A DNA stretch of 64,000 bases, taken from SHZL01 sp963708905. GTDB taxonomy: Bacteria; Pseudomonadota; Gammaproteobacteria; Xanthomonadales; SZUA-36. The notes under the pieces were generated by a model. It was not told the origin of the DNA. It saw only the letters and a program-made list of their open reading frames with translations, and searched no databases. This document shows, one piece after another, positions 26,363 through 35,423 of this stretch. The first letter of the stretch is position 1. Every line of letters begins with the position of its first letter. The translations under genes and the position numbers were made by a program. The stretch lies in assembly GCA_963708905.1 (NCBI GenBank), contig CAVPUV010000069.1, forward strand, positions 1 to 64,000, read 5' to 3'.

Positions 26363-27715
26363 ATGAGTGAACAAAAATCAACCCGGTATGCCGGGCTCAA
26401 GGCACTGGCTGGAACGATGATGGTGATGGCATTGATAACAGCTACACCATCCTTCGCCCAACAGGACGGCAAGATTCCGTCGCCGGAGGAAATGTGGAGA
26501 ATCATCCAGCAACAGCAAGCTGAAATTGAGGAGTTGAAGGCCACGCTTGGGGCGCGGGACGAACAAGCCCCGGCTGCATCCTCCGTCAGTGCGGGGGCGG
26601 TGGCGCAGCCAGACCAGGAGCGGTTGGAGGAGATCGAGCAACGGATCGCCGCCACGGAACAAGGGCTCGAGGCCACGGCCGCCGCCGTCGAGCAGCGGGA
26701 CGTCAGCACGGCAGAGGGCTGGTGGCAGCGCACGACGATCGGCGGCTACGGCGAGCTCCATTATAATGGCGGCGATAAGGACGAGGTCGACTTCCACCGC
26801 TTCGTCCTTTTTGCCGGTCACCGCTTCAACAATTGGCTGCGTTTCCAGTCGGAGTTGGAGATCGAGCACGCGGACGACGAGAAGAATGGCGCCGTCGAGC
26901 TCGAACAGGCCTGGCTCGAGGCCGACCTGTCCGAGAGCCTGGGCGTGCGCTTCGGCGAGAGCGACCATCATTACGCCCGCGCCGGCCTGTTCCTGGTGCC
27001 CGTCGGTATCCTCAACGAAACGCACGAGCCGCCGACCTTCTTCGGGGTCGAGCGTAACAGCGTCGAGGGCCAGATCATCCCCTCGACCTGGCGTGAAGCG
27101 GGTGCCGGATTGAACGGTCAGCTTGGCGGCGGCTTTTCCTACGACGTTGCGGCCCATTCCGGCCTGGACGTCTCCAGTACGACCTTCGCCATCCGCGGCG
27201 GCCGGCAGAGCGTTTCGGAGGCGCCGGCCGACGATCCCGCCTTTACCGCGCGTGTCAAATGGACCGGCATTCCCGGCCTCGAGCTCGGCGTCAGCGGCCA
27301 GTACCAGAAGGACCTCACGCAGGGCGAGCTCGGTCTCGACGCCACCCTGCTCGAGGCGCATGCGGATATCCTCAAGAACGGCTTTGGGTTGCGCGCCCTG
27401 TACGCGCGTTGGGACCTGGAGGGGCAGGGCGCCGTCAAGGCCCTCGGCCGCGACGAGCAGTATGGTTGGTATGTCGAGCCCTCCTACCGCTTCGCGACGT
27501 CCTTCGGCACGCTCGGGGTTTTCGCGCGGCACGAACTATGGGATACACAAGCCGGTCTGGAAGGCGTCGACACGCAGTTCGAAGTGACCGTTGTCGGTCT
27601 CAATTACTGGCCGGATCCGAACGTGGTCTTGAAATTCGACTACCAGTTCGAGGATACCCCCGTGGGCAGAGCCGATGACGACCGCATCAATCTCGGAGTC
27701 GGCTATCAATTCTGA
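26363..27715 (+). CDS. Outer-membrane porin, Fur-controlled
   Basis: A 450-residue outer-membrane barrel with a signal peptide ending in PSFAQ near residue 33, then a coiled-coil segment (EEMWRIIQQQQAEIEELKATL and a second heptad-like run at about 85-120). The barrel is of the phosphate-selective OprP/OprO-like type. It begins with a GGYGELHYNGG strand and ends with an aromatic residue (GVGYQF). The Fur box at 26298 and the following FMN-binding and PepSY genes suggest it passes iron chelates or a redox partner. Actual selectivity is unknown; it is not a TonB-dependent receptor because it has no plug domain. Confidence 0.85.
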   Translation: MSEQKSTRYAGLKALAGTMMVMALITATPSFAQQDGKIPSPEEMWRIIQQQQAEIEELKATLGARDEQAPAASSVSAGAVAQPDQERLEEIEQRIAATEQGLEATAAAVEQRDVSTAEGWWQRTTIGGYGELHYNGGDKDEVDFHRFVLFAGHRFNNWLRFQSELEIEHADDEKNGAVELEQAWLEADLSESLGVRFGESDHHYARAGLFLVPVGILNETHEPPTFFGVERNSVEGQIIPSTWREAGAGLNGQLGGGFSYDVAAHSGLDVSSTTFAIRGGRQSVSEAPADDPAFTARVKWTGIPGLELGVSGQYQKDLTQGELGLDATLLEAHADILKNGFGLRALYARWDLEGQGAVKALGRDEQYGWYVEPSYRFATSFGTLGVFARHELWDTQAGLEGVDTQFEVTVVGLNYWPDPNVVLKFDYQFEDTPVGRADDDRINLGVGYQF

Positions 27716-27721
27716 GACGAG

Positions 27722-28264
27722 ATGGCGTTAACCAAGGTGCACAAACTGGTTCTGGCGGCCGCGTTGGCGATCTGCGCCTGTGCGGCCGTCGCCGTTGACT
27801 CGGCCGAGACGATCGAGCCGCCGGGCGCCTTCGTCGCCCGGGCGTTCGGCGGCGCGCCGCCCGCGCCGGCGGCGCTGTGGTTGACGCCCGACATCCAGGA
27901 AGGCGTGGAGCGCATCATGGGCCATCGCCTTCGCGCTCTCAGGCAGCGTTACTGGCGCGCCGGTGGGACGTTGGTCTGGATTCTGGAGGAAATCGGCAAG
28001 GAAGAACCAATCACCGCTGGCTTCGTCATCAAGGACGGGCAACTCCAGCATGTCGCCCTTCTTGTCTACCGCGAAAGCCGCGGCTGGGAAATCCGCTACC
28101 CCTATTTCCGCGATCAGTTCGTCGGCGCCGCGCTGGATAAAAACCTCGGGCTCGACGCCAATATCGACGGCATTTCCGGCGCCACGCTGTCGGTGCGCGC
28201 GATGCAGAAGATGGCACGCCTCGCCCTCTATTTCCACGGTCTCGTGTCGCAGGAGGGAAACTGA
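27722..28264 (+). CDS. Periplasmic FMN-binding domain protein
   Basis: A 180-residue exported protein with a signal peptide of about 28 residues. It carries the covalent-flavin motif DGISGATLS at residues 149-157; by analogy with NqrC and RnfG, Thr155 would hold FMN through a phosphoester bond placed by ApbE. An apbE gene lies 0.8 kb downstream on the other strand. The gene starts six bases after the porin and overlaps the PepSY gene by one base, so the three form a tight operon under the Fur box. Its role would be one-electron transfer in the periplasm. Confidence 0.85.
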   Translation: MALTKVHKLVLAAALAICACAAVAVDSAETIEPPGAFVARAFGGAPPAPAALWLTPDIQEGVERIMGHRLRALRQRYWRAGGTLVWILEEIGKEEPITAGFVIKDGQLQHVALLVYRESRGWEIRYPYFRDQFVGAALDKNLGLDANIDGISGATLSVRAMQKMARLALYFHGLVSQEGN

Positions 28265-29022
28265 TGGCCATGGAACGGCCCAACAACGGCCGGACCGGCG
28301 TGCAGCGCTTTTTCTCTCGCTGGCACCGCAGGATCGGCTTGGCCGCAGCGGTTCTTGTGCTGCTGCTCGCCCTGACCGGGATCCTGCTGTCGCATGCCGA
28401 CAAATTCGCACTTTATGATACGACCGTCGCGCATCCCTGGGTCGCCCGTGTCTACGACGCCGAACTCCACGTCCCGCCCCGCGCCGTCGAGACGACGGCC
28501 GGATGGGTGGTGTGGATCGACGGGGACCTCTATCTCGACGGAGCGCCGCTTGCCGGGGGTTTCGAAGCGCTTATTGGAACTGCCGCCGGCGACGGCGTGA
28601 TCGCTGTGGCTGCTCCCGGCGAGCTGCTGATTTTTAATTCCTTGGGGGAGATCGTCGAACGTCTCGGTCCGGCGAGCCTGCCGGGGAGGATCGAGTCCAT
28701 CGGTGGCACGGCGGATGGTTCCGCCGCGGTGAAGACGGCGGACGCCATCTTCACCACCCGCGATTTCCTCGACTGGCAACCAGACACCGGTGCCGCTATT
28801 CGCTGGAACGGCATTCTTGCAGACACGCCGCAGACCATAGTCGCCCCCGCGCTTGCGGCGCATCGTGGCGCCGGCGTGCCTTTGCACCGCATGGTCGCCG
28901 ACATCCATAGCGGCCGGATACTGGGCAGTTGGGGGCCCTATTTGATGGACGCGGCCGCCATAGCGCTGATCATTCTGGCGATCTCCGGAGTCATCAATTG
29001 GCGCGGCCGGCGGCGCGACTGA
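28264..29022 (+). CDS. PepSY-domain membrane protein
   Basis: A 252-residue protein with an N-terminal membrane segment (RIGLAAAVLVLLLALTGILLSH) and a C-terminal one (AAAIALIILAISGVINW). The periplasmic part between is about 190 residues. The WHRRIG...LTGILLSH pattern is the PepSY-TM type found in flavin-linked iron or haem reductase sets. It has no SGAT motif itself, so it is more likely the membrane electron entry point for the FMN protein. It converges on apbE. Confidence 0.8.
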   Translation: MAMERPNNGRTGVQRFFSRWHRRIGLAAAVLVLLLALTGILLSHADKFALYDTTVAHPWVARVYDAELHVPPRAVETTAGWVVWIDGDLYLDGAPLAGGFEALIGTAAGDGVIAVAAPGELLIFNSLGEIVERLGPASLPGRIESIGGTADGSAAVKTADAIFTTRDFLDWQPDTGAAIRWNGILADTPQTIVAPALAAHRGAGVPLHRMVADIHSGRILGSWGPYLMDAAAIALIILAISGVINWRGRRRD

Positions 29023-29056
29023 AGAGCGTGTGATTTGATCCGCCGAGCGTCGCCGG

Positions 29057-30073
29057 TTATTCCACCGTGATGCCGGGAAGCGAACGCAATGCCTGACTGA
29101 AGGTCTCGCGTAATCCGTCGCCAGTTTGTTCAATGAAGAGAGCCGGAATGCCATAGTCGTCAACCACTTTCATACTCGCCTCGCGACCAAGGCATAGAAG
29201 GGCAGTGGACCAGGCATCCGCTGCTGTCGCATCGGGATACACTACAGTGACCGATACCGTGGTGTGATTTACCGGATAGCCTGTACGCGCGTCGAGAATA
29301 TGGCTGTACCTCACGCCGTTTTCATCGAAGAAATGACGGTAGGTGCCAGAGGTCATTACCGCCAGCGGCGAAGTACGCGCAATCGTGATTACTTTTTCCA
29401 CTCGACTTCCGCCTGGCAATGGCTTTTCGATGGCAATGCGCCAGGGGTGATCGCCAGGCTTGTGACCGCGGGTCTGCAACTCGCCGCCAATTTCCACGAT
29501 GTAATTTTGAACGCCGCGCTGTTCGAGCACTTGCGCCACACGCGTGACGCTGTAACCCTGCGCGATGGAAGACAAATCCACCTTGACTTCCGGAATGGCT
29601 TTTTTCAGCTGGTGATCACTGACCACCTCGAGCTTGTCCATCCCGACCATTGCCAAGGCCTTGCGAAGGCGCTCCGGCTCCGGGCGAGAGAACTGGTCGT
29701 CCATGAATCCCCACAAGTCGAACAACGGTCTGACCGTCAGGTCATAGCAGCCGCCACTGGCCCGATTTACGATACGCGCCTGCTCCACCAGCGCAATAAT
29801 ATCCCTTCCCACATCGTGCGCCCGCGTGTCTTCAGCGGCGTTGAAGCGCTCTATGCGGGAATCATCGCGGTAATTCGACATGCCGCGATCAATGTCTTCC
29901 AATTCGTCGGACACAGCCCGCCTGAGCGCGGTCTCGTCTATCTCATGCTTCGTCCAGTAGCTGATATGGTAGAGCGTGCCCTGCGCGACATCAGCAAATG
30001 TCCGGACTTCTTGCGGCTTCGCGCAGCCGGACAACAACACGGTGGCGAGCAATAGCGTGATGGGTATTTGCAA
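29057..30073 (-). CDS. apbE: FAD:protein FMN transferase ApbE (lipoprotein)
   Basis: ApbE cuts FAD and attaches FMN to a Thr of SGAT-type proteins. A lipobox LSGC at residues 14-17 marks it as an exported lipoprotein. Family motifs include the GTLYHISY start, the GMSNYRDDSRIERFN region, and the Mg/FAD-site patterns DLSSIAQGY, VEIGGELQTRG and the SGTYRHFF-HILDARTGYP block. Length (338) is normal. Sitting opposite the FMN-binding gene, it is the probable flavinylating enzyme for Thr155 there. It may be co-transcribed with the FTR1 gene upstream of it on this strand, 89 bases away. Confidence 0.92.
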   Translation of the reverse strand: MQIPITLLLATVLLSGCAKPQEVRTFADVAQGTLYHISYWTKHEIDETALRRAVSDELEDIDRGMSNYRDDSRIERFNAAEDTRAHDVGRDIIALVEQARIVNRASGGCYDLTVRPLFDLWGFMDDQFSRPEPERLRKALAMVGMDKLEVVSDHQLKKAIPEVKVDLSSIAQGYSVTRVAQVLEQRGVQNYIVEIGGELQTRGHKPGDHPWRIAIEKPLPGGSRVEKVITIARTSPLAVMTSGTYRHFFDENGVRYSHILDARTGYPVNHTTVSVTVVYPDATAADAWSTALLCLGREASMKVVDDYGIPALFIEQTGDGLRETFSQALRSLPGITVE

Positions 30074-30162
30074 CGGAGAAGCACCAGATACGTCGAGAGA
30101 ATCAGTGGATTGGATGGCGGTGCTCAGTGCACACGAAACGATAGCCGGCGCCTGACGCGGGT

Positions 30163-32160
30163 CTAAGCCTCGACAATTTTAATTTCCCCGGTTCGGTTCT
30201 CGCAACGGACAGCTTGTCTGCCCGCGCGCGCAACCCACCACAGCTCCAACGTACATAAGAGCAACGCGATCACCTGCGCAACCAGCGTCTGCAAGGTCGG
30301 GTAAATCCCAAGCATGGGAATGGAAATAAACGTCACCGAATGAATGGCGACCTTGCCAGCCTCCTGCAACGCGGCGATGCCTTGTCCGGTGAAGATCACC
30401 GCCAAAATCAGCAATACAACGCCCGATGCCGAGAAAAACAAACCGATGGGCAATCGGATCGCCGCGCGCCGAATGGCCCATGCCAACACAATCAACAACA
30501 ACACCGCGAGCAGCACTCCGCCGAGCAACGCACCGTGACTCTCTGTTCCAGCTTGCGTCGCCAGCGCTTGATAAAACAGCACGGTCTCGAACGCCTCGCG
30601 ATAGACGGCCAGAAAAGAAATGAGCGCGAGCGTCCACATGGTGCTCGTCGAGAGCGCTTCGCTGACCTTGTCGCCGATAAACTTCTGCCACGCCGCGCTG
30701 TGCGATTTACTATGCAACCAGTAGCCGACGTACAGCAGCATTCCCGCCGCAAGCAACGCAGTGACGCCTTCGGTGACCTCGCGATTCGCGCCGGAAATTT
30801 CGATCAGGAAATTCGATGCTATCCACGTGACGCCGCCCAGCGCAAGCGCGGCGATCCAGCCAGCGTGCACCCAACGGCGCGCTTTTTCGCGTCCGGCGCG
30901 CGCCAGAAACGCCAGGATGGCGGCGACGACCAACAGGGCCTCGGTACCTTCGCGTAACAGAATGATCAATGCGCTAACGAAGGCAGTCGTGGGTGACAGT
31001 TGTACACCATCAAGTTTTGCGCGCGCCAGCTGCAACATCTCTTGCACCGTTGCCGCCTGGCGTTCCACTTGATCCACCGGTGCGCCCGATTGAAGCAGGC
31101 TGCGATAGTCCATCATTGCGCGTTCGGTTCGCGCCATTAAATTCGCATCGACACTTTGCAGACTCGATTCGACCAGTTCGAAGCCTTCGAGATAAGCTTG
31201 AATCGCCAACTGCGTTGCCTCCGCGCCCGCACCTTTGCGATAAGCATCGAGACTATTCCCCAGCATCGTTGCCGTAAACTGCAACGGCGCCGGCTTGGCG
31301 GTTTCGAGCACAGATGGATTGGCGCGTAGATAAGTGAAGAGCGCGAGGCCATCGTCGCCAAAGCGGTCCTGCACCTCGTTCGCTGAAAGCGTCGCGACGT
31401 TGTCGAGCGTGGCGAGTTCTCGTGCGTGCTTGCCGCTCGTCCACAACGCCGCACCTTTCTCCTGTGCCTTTTTGTCCACCGAAAAGTTGGCGACAACAAA
31501 AGCCAGCGCCCATCGCTCGTCTTCCGATAGTTGCTTGAACGACGCCATGCCTGAGCCCGCGACGCCGAGCGTAATCGTGCTGTAAAGCCCGTACGCGCTG
31601 TGTTGCTGCATGCGCACCGTGTCCTGAAAGTTGGACGGCGCGGGATCAAGCGACTGGCCCGCTGGCCCGTCGCCTTGTCCATCCGGGCCGTGGCACCCAG
31701 TGCACTGCGCCGCATATAGCGTCGCCCCCAGTTGCACATCGGGAGTACGCTGCGGCGTCACTTGTATCTTATAGGCGCGGATTACCGCCCAACGCAACGC
31801 GTTCGCTTTGCTTGCGATCTCATTCGCCGGCGCTTTTGCTTCGATTCCTCGCACCAGCAAATCCGCGTCGACGAGCAGCGCCGGTCGAGCAGCGTTGGCT
31901 GGCATTTCTGCCAGCACAGAGCGCGTTTGCATGGAGAACTCGCGCATCTCGTTATATTCGTCGGGATTCTTGATCTTGCCTTGCTCGACCGCGCCGGCGT
32001 AGTCCACGCCGATGTAGTCAAGTAAGTGCAACACCGTCAATGCACCGTCTTGATTAGATTGCTGACTGGGTGCCTGAGCATACCCGAGCCCCTGCAGGAT
32101 GAATACCAGCAGAAACGCGGCGATGCCGATGAACGTTGGACGCTTGAGCCTGGCGATCAT
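30163..32160 (-). CDS. Cytochrome c-FTR1 fusion iron permease
   Basis: A 665-residue fusion. After a signal-like first helix comes a periplasmic region with one c-type haem site, CTGCHGPDGQGDGPAG from residue 153, and a helical segment. The C-terminal 270 residues form the seven-helix FTR1/EfeU iron permease, with both REGxE-type iron motifs: LLREGTEALLV near 405 and YREAFETVLF near 510. FTR1 proteins in bacteria import ferrous iron that is oxidised on the way, and the tethered cytochrome is a likely redox partner. A Fur box 27 bases before its start fits. It seems complete. Confidence 0.9.
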   Translation of the reverse strand: MIARLKRPTFIGIAAFLLVFILQGLGYAQAPSQQSNQDGALTVLHLLDYIGVDYAGAVEQGKIKNPDEYNEMREFSMQTRSVLAEMPANAARPALLVDADLLVRGIEAKAPANEIASKANALRWAVIRAYKIQVTPQRTPDVQLGATLYAAQCTGCHGPDGQGDGPAGQSLDPAPSNFQDTVRMQQHSAYGLYSTITLGVAGSGMASFKQLSEDERWALAFVVANFSVDKKAQEKGAALWTSGKHARELATLDNVATLSANEVQDRFGDDGLALFTYLRANPSVLETAKPAPLQFTATMLGNSLDAYRKGAGAEATQLAIQAYLEGFELVESSLQSVDANLMARTERAMMDYRSLLQSGAPVDQVERQAATVQEMLQLARAKLDGVQLSPTTAFVSALIILLREGTEALLVVAAILAFLARAGREKARRWVHAGWIAALALGGVTWIASNFLIEISGANREVTEGVTALLAAGMLLYVGYWLHSKSHSAAWQKFIGDKVSEALSTSTMWTLALISFLAVYREAFETVLFYQALATQAGTESHGALLGGVLLAVLLLIVLAWAIRRAAIRLPIGLFFSASGVVLLILAVIFTGQGIAALQEAGKVAIHSVTFISIPMLGIYPTLQTLVAQVIALLLCTLELWWVARAGRQAVRCENRTGEIKIVEA

Positions 32161-32186
32161 TGTGTTGTAATTTTAAAGCAGTTGCG

Positions 32187-32205
32187 AATGCGAAGCAATC
32201 TCATT
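32187..32205 (-). promoter_or_regulatory. Fur box upstream of the FTR1 gene
   Basis: Read on the minus strand, AATGAGATTGCTTCGCATT matches 15 of 19 positions of the box in front of the porin operon. It sits 27 bases ahead of the FTR1 start codon. It is weaker than the first box but placed correctly. Confidence 0.65.
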
Positions 32206-32231
32206 TACATTTATGCTTTGCTTCTTGCATT

Positions 32232-33737
32232 TCAATGTGCCTGCGCGCTGTGGGTGAGCGACAGGCGCTTCATCAGGGGTAGCACGGCAATGGCAATGAC
32301 CGTGCAGGCCAGAGCCGCAATGCCCAGCTTGTTGAAAAGATGGGTGTAGATCGGCAGCGACTCGAGCGGATCGGTGATATCGCGCGGCACGCTGGCGTAG
32401 GAAGCGACCACTCCACCGAGGTACTGGGAGACACCGGAGGCGACGAAATACGCGCCCATCATGAAACCGCCCATGCGCGCCGGCACGTAGCGGGCGATCA
32501 TCGCCAGGCCAAGGCCGCTGACCAGCAGCTCGCCCAGCGAAATCGCGCCGTAGCCCCATACCATCAGCCACGAAGACACCTTGCCTTGGCTGTTGGCCAG
32601 CTGGTCGGAGGCACCGTAGATGAAGAAACCCGCGGCCACCAGCACGAAACCGAGGACGAACTTGGCGGCAATGGAGATGTCCTTGCCGGCCTTGCCCGCG
32701 CGGGTGTAGGCCCAGGCCAGGATCGGACTGAGAATGAAGATCCAGATCGGATTAAAAGCCTGGAACTGCGCCGGCGACCAGTCCCACAGATGCATGCCGA
32801 ACACGTTGAAGGCCCAGTCAACGTTGCGCAGCGCAAACAGGCTCAGTGACGTCGACATCTGCTGGTAGAAGATGAAATAGAACACCGTCTGGACTGTCAG
32901 CACCAGGGCCGCGATCAGTCCCGCGCGCTCGCTGCGCTGGCCGATGCTGATCAGGTAGGCAAAGATGCCCATGACCACCACGCCGGCGATATACACGAAG
33001 GCCCGTGCGACTGCCTGATGCTGCAGAATGTACGCGGATACGAACACTGCTGCGACGCCTGCGGCCAGCACCGCGCCCAGCTTGCCCACGTGCAGCGGCT
33101 GCTGGTCCGGCTCCGAACCGATGTGGGCCATGGCGCGGCGCATCAGTGCGTAGTTGGCCAGACCCAGCAGCAGGCCGACCGCACAGACCGCGAAGGCGAC
33201 GTGCCAGCCCAATCCATCGCCGTAGTGGGCGTTGACGTAGTCCTTCAGCCAGGGGGTCAGCAGCTGCGAGATCATCGCGCCCAGGTTGACTGCCATGTAG
33301 TAGATGGTGAAGGCGCTGTCGATCTTGGAGTCATCACCCTCGTAGATCTTGCGCACCAGGTTGCCGGCGTTGGCCTTGAACAGGCCGTTGCCGACCACGA
33401 TCACGCCCAGTGCGCAGAACAGGAACCAGACGCTTTGGCCCGGCACCACCATCAGGGCATAACCGGCGGCCAGGATCACCGCGCCGAGCAGCATGGTGCG
33501 ACGGGTGCCGAGAATCTTGTCGCCAACCCAGCCACCGATTGCCGGTGCCACATAGATCAGCGCCGCGGCGGCGCCCCACACCAGCGTGGCGCGCTCATCG
33601 GGGAAGCCCAGTTGCTGCACCATGTAGTACACGATCAGCGCCTGCATCCCGTAATAGCCGAAGCGCTCCCACATCTCTATGAGGAAAATAGCGGTAAACG
33701 AACGGGTCTGGGATGCGATTGCAGGATTGGTGTTCAT
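32232..33737 (-). CDS. POT-family peptide/proton symporter
   Basis: A 501-residue proton-dependent oligopeptide transporter with about 14 helices. It has the family signatures EMWERFGYYGMQALIVYYMV near residues 21-40, GGWVGDKILGTRRTMLLG near 67-85, and later FYQQMSTSLSLFA. It imports di- and tripeptides with protons in characterised members. A 13-base tandem repeat lies in front of its start codon. It stands alone between the iron locus and mtgA. The gene looks intact. Confidence 0.92.
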   Translation of the reverse strand: MNTNPAIASQTRSFTAIFLIEMWERFGYYGMQALIVYYMVQQLGFPDERATLVWGAAAALIYVAPAIGGWVGDKILGTRRTMLLGAVILAAGYALMVVPGQSVWFLFCALGVIVVGNGLFKANAGNLVRKIYEGDDSKIDSAFTIYYMAVNLGAMISQLLTPWLKDYVNAHYGDGLGWHVAFAVCAVGLLLGLANYALMRRAMAHIGSEPDQQPLHVGKLGAVLAAGVAAVFVSAYILQHQAVARAFVYIAGVVVMGIFAYLISIGQRSERAGLIAALVLTVQTVFYFIFYQQMSTSLSLFALRNVDWAFNVFGMHLWDWSPAQFQAFNPIWIFILSPILAWAYTRAGKAGKDISIAAKFVLGFVLVAAGFFIYGASDQLANSQGKVSSWLMVWGYGAISLGELLVSGLGLAMIARYVPARMGGFMMGAYFVASGVSQYLGGVVASYASVPRDITDPLESLPIYTHLFNKLGIAALACTVIAIAVLPLMKRLSLTHSAQAH

Positions 33738-33745
33738 TGGGTATC

Positions 33746-33795
33746 CAGTGCTCAGGGTCAGTGCTCAGGGTCAGTGCTCAGGGCCAGTGCTCAGG
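33746..33795. repeat. 13-bp tandem repeat, about 3.8 copies
   Basis: CAGTGCTCAGGGT is repeated head to tail from 33746; the third unit ends in C and the fourth is cut short. It is only nine bases upstream of the POT transporter start codon, so it lies in its 5' leader. Copy number may vary by slippage. Confidence 0.9.
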
Positions 33796-33817
33796 AATTA
33801 TGGTTTTTAATGCGTTT

Positions 33818-34573
33818 TCAATCCAGTGATTTCAGCCACTGGTCGCGGCGCAAGCGTTGCATTTGTCCAAGAATCCAGTGTTGTCGCTGCCGCACATAAG
33901 GACTTGGATCACTGGCCCGTAACTGCTTCGGGTTAGGTAGTACCGCTGCCAACAAAGCCGCATCAGAATCACGTAATGCATATGGAGCCTGGCCGAAATA
34001 AATTTCACTGGCCGCGCCGACACCATAGACGCCGGGACCTAACTCGACAATATTCAGGTACATCTCGAGGATGCGTTTTTTTGACCAGGTAAGCTCGATC
34101 AACACCGTGAAGTACGCTTCAATGCCCTTGCGTAATAAACTTTTTCCTGGCCAAAGATACAAATTTTTAGCCACCTGCTGCGTGACCGTAGAGGCTCCAC
34201 GCAGGGGCGCACCGTCGGAATATTTTTCAACCGAGGTGCGAATGGATTCTATGTCAAACCCGAAGTGGCTGGCGAATTTCTGGTCCTCCGCGGCAACAAC
34301 GGCCAGGGGCAAAGCGACGCCGATTTCGTCCCAGGCAACCCATCGATACTGTACTGGCACTCGGCCGCTCTGGTCCTGAAGCATGAACGCCGTCGTCGGT
34401 GGATTTATCCAGCGAAATGGCAGAATCAGCAGCAAACTCAGGACAAAAACCGAGGCCAGGACGACAACAAGCCGGCGGATCGGGTGCTGGAACACACTGC
34501 GTGGCTTTCGCTTCTGTCGTCGCCTACGCGGGCGGAATTCTCCACCAATTCGATCGCTTGGAAATGCGCGCAT
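33818..34573 (-). CDS. mtgA: Monofunctional peptidoglycan glycosyltransferase MtgA
   Basis: A GT51 enzyme that polymerises lipid II into glycan strands. One N-terminal helix (RRLVVVLASVFVLSLLLILPF) anchors it to the inner membrane. The catalytic Glu is in AAEDQKFASHFGFD and the second conserved block is GASTVTQQVAKNLYLWPGKSLLRKGIEAY. The third, ILEMYLNIVELGPGVYGVGAAS, is also intact. There is no transpeptidase domain, hence monofunctional. The ATG at 34573 is preferred to a GTG sixteen codons upstream, but neither has a strong ribosome site. Confidence 0.93.
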   Translation of the reverse strand: MRAFPSDRIGGEFRPRRRRQKRKPRSVFQHPIRRLVVVLASVFVLSLLLILPFRWINPPTTAFMLQDQSGRVPVQYRWVAWDEIGVALPLAVVAAEDQKFASHFGFDIESIRTSVEKYSDGAPLRGASTVTQQVAKNLYLWPGKSLLRKGIEAYFTVLIELTWSKKRILEMYLNIVELGPGVYGVGAASEIYFGQAPYALRDSDAALLAAVLPNPKQLRASDPSPYVRQRQHWILGQMQRLRRDQWLKSLD

Positions 34574-34695
34574 GATTTTACAGCAGACGGTCAATTGGCA
34601 TTGTTGAAATGTCGGATTCACTGAAAAAAGATTTCATGCTTATTATACTTATCACTGAAGGGGGCAGAGCCCTTTTCTGATTGATGGAGACAGCT

Positions 34696-35397
34696 ATGAA
34701 AAAACCTGTATGCGCCATCATCGGCATCGGTCCGGGCAATGGCCTGGCCCTCGCTCACCGCTTTGCCAAAGCCGGCTATGCCATCGCCATGCTGTCGCGC
34801 AGCGCCGAACAGCTCGCCATGTACAGCAAGGAGCTCGAGGGTTCCCGTATCTTCCCCTGTGACGCCGGGGAACCAAACCAACTGACAGCAGCTCTCGCCG
34901 CGGTATGTGAACAGATGGGACCGGTCGATGTGCTTTGCTACAACGCCGGTGGCGGCAGCTGGTCCACGCCCGAGGAAGCGACGCCCGAGGAAATGGAGGC
35001 GGCGTTCCGCCTGAATGCCGTCGGCCTGCTCGCAGCCGCCCAGTCGGTGATTCCGGGTATGGTCGAGACCGGCAGCGGCGCCATCATGATCTCGGGCGCC
35101 ACCGCCTCGAAACGTGGCGGTCCAAAGACCACCGCCTTCGCAGCGGCAAAGGCGGCGCAGCGCTCGATCGCCCAGTCGCTCGCCCGCCATCTCGGACCGA
35201 AGGGTATCCATGTCGCGCTGTTCATCATCGACGGCGTCATCGATCTGCCGAGAACGCGCAAGATGCTGCCGGACAAGCCCGGCACTTTCTTCCTGAAGGC
35301 CGAAGAGATCGCCGAAACCGTCTATCATGTCGCCCGCCAGCCGAAATCCGCCTGGAGCTTTGAGGTTGACCTGCGGCCTTTCGCCGAACACTGGTAA
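34696..35397 (+). CDS. Short-chain dehydrogenase/reductase
   Basis: A Rossmann-fold SDR. The cofactor loop is shifted from the standard form: GIGPGNGLALA takes the place of TGxxxGIG near residues 9-19. The NAG-type motif is CYNAGGG. The catalytic Ser and Lys region reads MISGATASKRGG...FAAAKAAQRS, where the usual Tyr of YxxxK is replaced by Phe (FAAAK). So the active-site Tyr is missing and classical hydride chemistry is doubtful. The ATG at 34696 follows GGAG. It is 26 bases before the racemase-like gene and likely forms an operon with it. The substrate is unknown. Confidence 0.85.
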   Translation: MKKPVCAIIGIGPGNGLALAHRFAKAGYAIAMLSRSAEQLAMYSKELEGSRIFPCDAGEPNQLTAALAAVCEQMGPVDVLCYNAGGGSWSTPEEATPEEMEAAFRLNAVGLLAAAQSVIPGMVETGSGAIMISGATASKRGGPKTTAFAAAKAAQRSIAQSLARHLGPKGIHVALFIIDGVIDLPRTRKMLPDKPGTFFLKAEEIAETVYHVARQPKSAWSFEVDLRPFAEHW

Positions 35398-35423
35398 AGC
35401 AAGGGGATGAGAAATTGATCGGT

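Noticed and set aside
26378..27532. A 384-codon minus-strand frame under the porin
   Set aside because: No family match or ribosome site; the plus-strand porin has a signal peptide, barrel features and a Fur box.
33746..33795. CRISPR array
   Set aside because: The units are contiguous without spacers and only 13 bp long.
34655..34680. Terminator AAGGG...CCCTTTT before the SDR gene
   Set aside because: The stem is only five bases and lies just ahead of a start codon; more likely leader structure.
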